In this document: piece by piece, positions 55,190-64,000 of the stretch
How positions within the stretch are numbered: the first letter of the stretch is position 1
How the letters are laid out: each line of letters opens with the position of its first letter
DNA from: Cubamyces lactineus
Taxonomy: Eukaryota; Basidiomycota; Agaricomycetes; Polyporales; Polyporaceae
Length of the DNA: 64,000 nucleotides
Reading direction: 5' to 3'
Assembly: GCA_022376465.1 (NCBI GenBank)
Contig: JACDTU010000028.1
Coordinates: 186,001 to 250,000 of the forward strand
The notes under the pieces: generated by a model
The model's database searches: none
The model's input: only the letters and a program-made list of their open reading frames with translations
Told to the model about the DNA's origin: nothing
Position numbers and translations under genes: made by a program

Positions 55190-55442
55190 CAGCAAAAGTA
55201 GCTCGTCTGCGCTAAGGACCAACGGCCGATGGAGGAGAGTTTGACAAAGATACATGGTCCGAGAAGAGCAGTGTTCCAGAGTCGTTCGAATTCGAGTACA
55301 AGCCATGACTCGGGCGCTTCCAATCGACTATTCGAGGATGCAAAAGATAAGCGCCCGTGGCAGCGTGGGAATCTGACGCGATTGAAGAACGCGCGCGAAC
55401 TGGAGCGAGGCGATCATCCTCTCTTGCCCTCGTACCATCGAT

Positions 55443-57357
<1,915 letters not shown>

Positions 57358-57791
57358 AAAGTTGCAAGGATATAGAAGGGGGCGTGTATGTTCGAGAAGT
57401 AGTTGTACTCACACAATGTACCAACCCATACCAATCGTAACTGCTGTCTGTTGATATTGTCCCGTTGTGTGAGCAACCAGAACAGGGGTGAACGTGGTGT
57501 ATACACGCGACGCGTCAATCGCGTGACCGTGTTGCTTATTGTGGCTAATTAGCGCATGTAGGCGCCGAAATAAGCTGTACTTGTTCATGTTCTATCGCCC
57601 GCGTAGCAACTCTGTCTCGTCCCTCACCATTCTCACGCTTTGAACCCTCAAACAAACACATTTCGGACCGAGGCGTATGAGATAGGGCTAACTGTCGAGC
57701 CATGTAAGCCAACCCTGCAGACCATATTATGATGACATTCGAATGACCAAGCTCCACATGCAGGGAGCCAGGTACATCGTCCACGGTTGCA
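57358..57791. other. intergenic region
   Basis: About 430 bases with the enolase 3' flank and the promoter of the poly(A) polymerase gene. Nothing else is visible. Confidence 0.4.
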
Positions 57792-59661
57792 ATGGCAGGA
57801 CCCAGCAGCCTCCCAGAGAGGCCCATAACCACCGAAGTGACTGAGAAGAAGCCTGACGACAAGAAAAGAAGACGTCCAAAACGTAAGCGGGTCGCGAGTG
57901 AAGCAGCTGCTACGGAGGGTGGCGAAGTTGGCACGAACGACGCGCCTGTGGAGACATACAGCACGCCATGGCTTGAGAAGATGGGGACGACCGTGTACGA
58001 GAGCAAAGAACAGAGGTACGTCGCGCTTTGGGTGTGTGTTGGGTGTACGTGACGTGTTCGAACAGGTTGCACGACGAGATAGTCGCGTTCTTCGAGTACA
58101 TGACGCCCACCGCGGACGAGCGCCATGCGCGGGCGATGGTCATTGCGCAGGTCGCAGAGGTTGTGAAGCGGCGGCTGCCCAAGGCGGCGGTGGACACCTT
58201 CGGAAGCGTCGCGCAAGACTTGTACCTCCCTGATGGGTATGCTCTACTATCATCTGGGGGCCCCGCTTGGATGTTTGACTGATATATGCGGGGTAGCGAC
58301 ACGGACCTGGTCATCTCAACCCCGCACACCTATGATGACGAGACGAAGAAGCGGGTATTATTCCAACTCTCTGCGCTCATGCGCAATTCGCATGTCACGG
58401 ACTACGTCCAAGTCGTTCACCGTGCCCGGGTCCCCGTCATCTCCTTCAAGACTTCGCCAGACCTCGGTAAGCCCTACATAACAGCTCTTTACTGCTCCCA
58501 GTATTCATCCGTCCCGCGTAGGATCGCTCAAGATTGATATCAGCTTGAATGCGACTGACGGGCTGAATGCCGTGCCTATCCTCCGCGGCTACTTCGAGCG
58601 CATGCCCGCGCTCCGTTACCTAGTGCTCGCGCTCAAAAGCCTCCTTACCAGGCACCGCCTCAACTCCGCATCTAGCAGCGGGCTGAGCAGCTACGGCCTC
58701 ATCTGCCTCGCCATCAGCTTTCTTCAGCTGAACCCTATGGGCCGGCCTGCCGAGTACATCGAGAAGCCGCTCGAGAGCGAGAGCCTGGGCGTGCTGCTAA
58801 TGGACTTTTTGCAGTACTATGCAGACGTATTCCCGTATGAGACGTCGTATGTCTCCGTCACGCAGGGAAAGGTACTCTTGAAAGCGGATAAGGGTTGGGT
58901 GAACGAGTCACGGCCGGAGAGCTTATGCATTGAGTGCCTGCTGAACCCAGGTACGCGTGTACACTATGTCGGTCGGCTTACCCGGGATCCCTTGCTGAGC
59001 GATTTTTACACAGACAATGATGTTGGCAGGCCTACTAGCAAAATCAGAGCCATCCGCGCGCTGTTTAGGGAATCGCATGCCACCTTGGAATCGTACTCCT
59101 TCTCGCCTTCGCCTTCGCCTGATCCCACGAACGTCCTTGGGTCCATCCTGGGCGTATCCGAATCGGTATGATAATTTGTATGACGTGCTTCGCTCTGCAG
59201 TTTTGAACTCATACGGCGCAACTTGCTAGACTCTCGAGCACCGCGCGCTCCTCAAGTCGATCGTAGACTCTGGACGTCTCACGCAGGCTCTGCAAGACGT
59301 CCAACACTCAGGTCATCAATTTGGCGCTCCTGGTCGACGACCGCCGCCATCCTCGGCACAGCAGCCCTACCCGCCACCTCGACATTACGCACGGGTCTCC
59401 GGCCACGGGGAGAACGAGCGACATCCACGCAGCGAGCCTCGCAGTCAACGTCCATCAACAAACCATAGTCTTCCCGCCAGACCTCCCATGCACCCGAGCT
59501 TGCCTGCTCGACCTATGCCTCTCTCCAGTACGACCTCTCACCGCGTAGCGCAGGGTCCGAGCATAGGCTCTATGAGAGGTGGAGGCGGCGGGAGGGCGCC
59601 TAGTACCCGATTGATCGACAGACTAGACGAGCCACAGCCATCTAGGAGACGGAGGACGTAG
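57792..59661 (+). CDS. TRF4/5-type non-canonical poly(A) polymerase (TRAMP complex)
   Basis: Six exons (57792-58015, 58066-58236, 58297-58466, 58522-58950, 59014-59165, 59230-59661) give 525 residues. The N terminus is basic (KKPDDKKRRRPKRKRVASE), a likely nuclear localisation signal. STPWLEKMGTTVYESKEQRL then enters the nucleotidyltransferase domain, with the polymerase-beta motif GSVAQDLYLPDGDTDLVI near residues 120-138. The PAP-associated domain follows (YLVLALKSLLTRHRLN, SYGLICLAISFLQLNP, LGVLLMDFLQYYADVFPYE). The last 140 residues are Pro/Arg/Ser-rich with an RGGGGGR patch. In yeast and fission yeast the relatives (Trf4, Cid14) add short A-tails to aberrant nuclear RNAs as part of TRAMP, feeding them to the exosome. 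Confidence 0.92.
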
Positions 59662-59823
59662 GGTTCGTTGCCCAAGTGCACACTACTCTTGGATTGTACC
59701 GTTGACAGGATTTGTACACTATACTAGCTATGTATACCAACCACAGTCGCGTTCTACCTGGCCGGGTCAGAGTATGGTATCGATGTGATGACCGCAAAAC
59801 TTCTGGCGGGCGAAGCCTCGAAC

Positions 59824-61960
59824 TCAAGCACCTAGGGTGAGCTTGACGTCCTTGATCTTCCCGCGGAAGCCATCCCCACCGATCTGCGCCGACGGCGCAG
59901 CGAACGACATGTTGCCAAGCGCCATGTAGTCGCCCCAGATGTCCATGAGCGTGTACCAGTACCGGGGGTGCGTCTCGTCGCCGTCAATGACCGCGTATGT
60001 GTACTCACGCGTAGCGTGGATCTCGACGGACGTGTAGCGCTGTGTAGGGAGGACGTATCCAAGAGCATAGAGCTGGCCGGTCGCCTCGAATGTCAGGTTC
60101 GCGACGTGCAGCTTAGAGTCAGCCCCGGAAAAGAGGAGGCCCGTGCTAGGCGTCTTGTCGTCGGGCATAACACTGAAGGACAGGGTATACGGAGGGCCGA
60201 CGGACGGGACGAGGGTGTTCAGCGCTGTGTACGTGCCAGGCAGGTCGAGTACGACGTCCCCGTAGAGCGGCTTGACGACGCGGTTCAAGTTCTGGCCCGG
60301 TGCCGCGGCGTTAAGGAGCGGATACGCCGCATCGAACTGTGCGCGGGTGAGCGCGGTCTGGCGGACGTCGCTCCCGGCCCACGCCTTCTCCCCGAAGACG
60401 GCGACGCTCCGCGCGAGCTGGTAGTAGATCTCGAGCGCCGTCGTCGCGTTGTTGCCCCAGTCGTTCCAGAGCGCGAAGATCGACCCGCGGAGGTTCGGGT
60501 CGTCCGGGCTTGTGTTGTTCGACGGGTCCGAGGGCGAGAAGACGTTCGGCGCCCAGCCTTTGCCTCCCGGGGCGCCTGCCCAGATGAGGTCCTGGTTGAG
60601 CTCCTGTGGGAACTGCCCGCCCTCGGACGTCTTCCCGTCGAGGTAGAGGAAGACCTGCTCCGAGTTAATCACGCGGTAGCCCTTCTGGAGCAGCTGTACG
60701 GGGATGTCGTCGCCGGGGAAGTCCCAGTGCTGTATCGTGATGTCCTCCGAGACGGACATGGTCTTGCTCGGCTCGTTCGTGCCCCAGATGCGGATCGACT
60801 TTCCCGCTTTGGACGAGATGTACGAGGACATCTCGTTCACAAAGGAGATGTAGTCGTTCGCCAGGGATGCGTCGTACTCGTCCGCGCCAATGGAAACCTC
60901 CGAAGCAGAAAACCAGGGCAGGAATTCGTCCCAGATGGATTTGATCGTCGGGATCGTCTCCGGGTACGAGAGGTTGAGGTGATCAGGGGCGCCGTTCTCC
61001 ATAAGCTCCGGCTTCCACTGATTGATGACGAGAGAGTGGCCCGGAGTGTCGATCTCGGGAACGACGGTGATGCCGTGTTTCGCGCAGGTCTCTTGCATTG
61101 TCGTGAACTGCTGTTTCGTCCAACTCTCATTCTTGTGGGGTACCAAGCCGTCGATTGGAGAGCCGGGCGGAGGCTGGAAGCGGAACGCCGCATAAAGGTG
61201 TTTCCAGCCCTCGTTTCCGTCTCCGTATAGGAACGCGGGGTTCCACAGATTGTCAGACGCGTGGAGGTGCATCTCGTTGATCTTAAAGAACGATGCATAA
61301 ATGCACAGGTCACCTGGTACACATATCACGACGGTTAGTCTACGTTCGAGAAGTTATAAAACCAACGCTCTCACCTAGGAAGGAGGCATCGAACCAATGC
61401 CGTCCTGCGTCTAGCATGAATCCACGCACCTCCCACCCAGGGGAGTCGGTGATACTACCCGCAGGGAAAGAGACCCTCTTCTCGCCGTCTGCGAGTTGCA
61501 GAGCAGCTTGCTGTAGCAGCGTCCTCGTGCCCCACCAAACGCCTAGCGGCGCGGAGCTCTTCACGATCAGGGAGTCTTGTGACACCTCAATGTCGTAGCC
61601 CTCATCTGTCGCCTTGCCGTTGAATAGCTTGTACTTCAAAGACGTGTCCAAGGTCAAGTAGATGGTAGGTATACCGAAGGTGATGCCGGGAACAAATGGA
61701 GACAATAAAACAGGGGCTAGGGACACGTAACCGACGATGTCCTTGAGATCATCGCTGAATGTATCTGCGAAGTCGAGGAGGGACGGAGTGCCGTGGCCAG
61801 CGTATTTGCTGTCTACGAGGATTTGGACGACGGGAGAAAGTTCGAACGAGCCACGGGACGACTTGAAGGACGCAACGGAGGGTATTTGTGGCTTCAGACC
61901 ATCGCTGCCTAAAGCCACCGAGCATACGGTGAGAACGAGAAGCGCTGCCCTGATGAACAT
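59824..61960 (-). CDS. secreted beta-N-acetylhexosaminidase (GH20)
   Basis: Exons 61960-61375 and 61313-59824 give 691 residues. A signal peptide (MFIRAALLVLTVCSVALGSD) is followed by the GH20 N-terminal domain (GYDIEVSQDSLIVKSSAPLG) and the start of the barrel, RGFMLDAGRHWFD. Later blocks include KINEMHLHASDNLW, ITVVPEIDTPGHSL and the catalytic Asp-Glu in SIGADEYD near residue 338, then WGTNEPSKT and IFALWNDWG. GH20 enzymes use the substrate's N-acetyl group in catalysis to release terminal GlcNAc or GalNAc, for instance from chitin oligomers. The catalytic motif is GADE instead of the common GGDE. The C-terminal 170 residues form a lectin-like beta domain (PPYTLSFSVMPDDKTPSTGL). It converges with the poly(A) polymerase gene (162-base gap). 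Confidence 0.92.
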
Positions 61961-62573
61961 CTTGAGATGCTGGCCAGCTGCTTAGTCGCGTCACCTGGCA
62001 TCATGGTCAGTAACTCCGAGGATGGAACGACTACTGTTGGGGATATCACTCACTGCGCCCCACGGTATGTGTTTGGTATCCGTCGGGGAGGGTCAGGCGC
62101 ACTGTTCGTAATGTCGTGAGCCGTGTCGAGTATACATAGCTCATGCTTATCTCGATATATGCGAGCACATGGCGTTCAGGCCCGCCAGGTCAGACCGTGG
62201 CTGGCGTAGTGCGTAGCGAAAGCGGCCATGTCTTGATTCGAGGAAACGGAGTAGACCATGTGATCAGACCTGCGGGAGAGCGAATACGATCGACCATGGC
62301 GCACGTCAAGCTCTCGAAACGCCGGCCCGTTCGGACCAACTTCGGCGAGCCCGAAATCGGCAAGTGAGCAGGATGAGAAGGCGTACTCGCTCAGCTGGCG
62401 GTCCCCGTACCCGCAGATGTTCTAAAGTTACAGAGGTCAGCTGTTGCACGTCGTGATCTTTTCAGCGAGCGTTATTTAATGCGCGAACTTCGTCGCAAAA
62501 AGATGAGGTTCCACCGACTCTCCTTCGACGGATTTACGAGGCTCAAGACTCAAGAGTCTACCAGCTGCCCACC
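61961..62573. promoter_or_regulatory. divergent promoter region, GH20 / SGNH hydrolase
   Basis: About 610 bases between two divergent start codons of secreted hydrolases. A TATA-like TTATTTAA at 62472-62479 lies about 95 bases before the SGNH hydrolase ATG. No other element is clear. Confidence 0.5.
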
Positions 62574-63955
62574 ATGTTGCTCGCTCGTTTCTCAGTCGTC
62601 ATCCTCGGAGTCATCACCTTTGCCTACGGCCATGCCATCGGCGAAAAGAGAACACATAGCCACTCTCCCGGACATTGGGTAGCCGCATGGACCGCGATGC
62701 CACAACTCACGGAGGCGGCGAACCTGCCGAACCCGCCGTTCAACACGACCGGCCTGGTCTTCAACAACAGCACCATACGCCAGACCATTCACGTCACAGC
62801 CACCTCCCCACATATCCGCCTGCGTATCTCGAATGCCTTCGGCACGACCGACCTGCCCATCACCGAAGTCGCCATCGCCAAACCCCTAAACGGCGCCCCA
62901 GGAACGCCCGCAATCGACACCCGCACGGTGAAGAAGCTCACGTTCAGCGGTTCGCCGAGCTTCACCATTCCAAATGGCGCGCTCGCTGTCTCGGACCCCG
63001 TCGACTTCGAGGTCACAGCTGGGACAGAGCTCAGCATCAGCATATTCCTTGCCGACGGACAAGTCAGCAACGACATCACGAGCCATCCAGGAAGCAGGAC
63101 CACAAGCTGGATGACCTTCGGGAACCAGGTCACGGCAGCAAACCTGACTGGCCCGGATTTGCAGAACGTTGCGCATTGGTTCGTTCCTTGCATCGCATGC
63201 ACGAGCGAGCACTTATCGTTCACTTCCACAGGTACTTTATCAGCACCCTCGACGCCTGGGTGCCGAAGTCAGAGCGCACTGTTGCATTCGTCGGCGACAG
63301 CATCACCGACGGACGCGGCAGCGACACTGACAAGAACAACCGCTGGCCCGACCTTCTCTGGAACCGCGTTCACGCCTCCAAAGACCCCGTCCTGAACACA
63401 CTCGCGTTCGCGAACCAGGCTGCGGGTGGAAACCGCATCCTCGCGGATGGCCTCGGACCTAACGCGCTGGGCCGTTTCGACAGGGACGTGCTCTCCCAGC
63501 CGGGGATTAGCTACGTCGTCGTCTTCGAGGGCGTGAACGATATCGGCGTCGCGGACGCTACCGAGGAGGCCCAGCAGGCGATTGGAGACGCAGTCATCTC
63601 CGCATACAAGCAGTTCATTGTGCGCGCGCACGCCGCCGGACTGCCCATCTTCGCCGCAACCATCACGCCCTTCAGCGCGCCGAACTTTGACACCGCGCTC
63701 CAGCCATACTCGAGCCCCATCCGCGAGGCGACTCGCCAGCGAGTGAACAAGTTCATCCGGACGAGCGGCGCGTTCGACGGCGTCATCGACTTCGATGCTG
63801 TAGTGCGCAATAACTCCGCGCCGAGCCAGCTCCAGGACGCGCTTCAGTCGGGCGACTACCTGCACCCAAACGAGGCTGGCTACACGAAGATGTCGAATGC
63901 GTTCCCTCTGAACCTCTTCAAGGAGTTCCAGGGTGGGGTCGACGGATGGGCGTGA
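62574..63955 (+). CDS. secreted SGNH/GDSL-type hydrolase
   Basis: Exons 62574-63178 and 63232-63955 give 442 residues. A signal peptide (MLLARFSVVILGVITFAYG) precedes WVAAWTAMPQLTE and an N-terminal beta domain typical of this subfamily (STIRQTIHVTATSPHIRLRI, NAFGTTDLPI). The catalytic serine block is VAFVGDSITDGRGSD near residue 222; FANQAAGGNRIL and VFEGVNDIG correspond to the Gly and Asn blocks, and the Asp-His pair lies in GDYLHPNEAGY near residue 412. SGNH hydrolases cleave esters; several secreted fungal members remove acetyl groups from plant polysaccharides, but the substrate here is unknown. It is divergent from the GH20 gene. The coding frame ends 45 bases before the window end. Confidence 0.92.
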
Positions 63956-64000
63956 GGTCTGGGAGCGGCAAGAAAGTATCCTAACGAACTTTGTAGTGCG

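Larger units (their letters stand above)
54349..55442. other. 1.1-kb spacer between divergent receptor-like gene and enolase
   Basis: Holds two promoters and the second copy of the diverged direct repeat (about 54751-55010). A segment at 54400-54425 superficially resembles the T-arm of a tRNA but does not fold as one. Confidence 0.45.

Noticed and set aside
59968..61230. 420-codon open frame on the plus strand
   Set aside because: It lies fully antisense to the GH20 coding exon, has an arginine/valine/aspartate-rich shadow composition and no domain. The GH20 reading is clearly the real one.
62675..63955. A 426-codon frame through the SGNH hydrolase in another phase
   Set aside because: Its first half is a frame-shifted reading of exon 1 and becomes the true frame only after the intron; splicing explains both parts.

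Overview
This window is nuclear DNA from a filamentous basidiomycete, most likely a wood- or litter-decaying agaricomycete. The evidence is many short GT-AG introns (typically 50-65 nt), fairly GC-rich coding sequence, tightly packed conserved eukaryotic genes on both strands, secreted carbohydrate-active enzymes and a receptor-like membrane protein. I do not assign a species. Exon joins were worked out by hand from splice signals, reading-frame phase and family conservation.

Layout. 0-11 kb: a gene tail cut by the window edge, an unassigned membrane protein, a repeat-rich gene-free stretch (1.1-3.3 kb), then a DAP1-like protein (+), ribosomal protein eL28 (-), an O-fucosyltransferase-like protein (-), a DUF3140 protein (-), a Sec14/CRAL-TRIO lipid-transfer protein (-) and NOP10 (+), the last two divergent. 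12-28 kb: class IV chitin synthase (+), nucleolar GTPase NOG2 (-), mitoribosomal uS15m (+), a DH-PH-FYVE RhoGEF (+) and a second O-fucosyltransferase-like paralogue (+). 28-44 kb: gene-poor; two C2H2 zinc-finger regulators (28.3-29.5 kb on -, 37.7-39.5 kb on +) with 8.2 kb and 4.1 kb of DNA without a recognisable gene around the second. 43.6-50.8 kb: centrin (-), xanthine dioxygenase (+), class I alpha-mannosidase (+) and an unknown basic/acidic protein (-). 51-55 kb: accessory island with a solo LTR with target-site duplication, a pair of old direct repeats, and an intronless receptor-like gene. 55.4-64 kb: enolase (+), TRF4-type poly(A) polymerase (+), GH20 hexosaminidase (-) and a secreted SGNH hydrolase (+).

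Themes. Four genes serve ribosome production or translation (eL28, NOP10, NOG2, uS15m), and TRF4-type enzymes act in nuclear RNA surveillance. Chitin synthase, RhoGEF, GH20 and the O-fucosyltransferase-like pair fit cell-wall, polarity and glycan work, and the alpha-mannosidase trims N-glycans in the ER. The most unusual items are the solo LTR at 51292-51827, which carries an internal duplication whose second copy lacks exactly an intron-like GT...AG segment, a hairpin-rich candidate non-autonomous element at about 1771-3052, and the duplicated O-fucosyltransferase-like genes with the same intron phases. I recognised no tRNA, rRNA or CRISPR.
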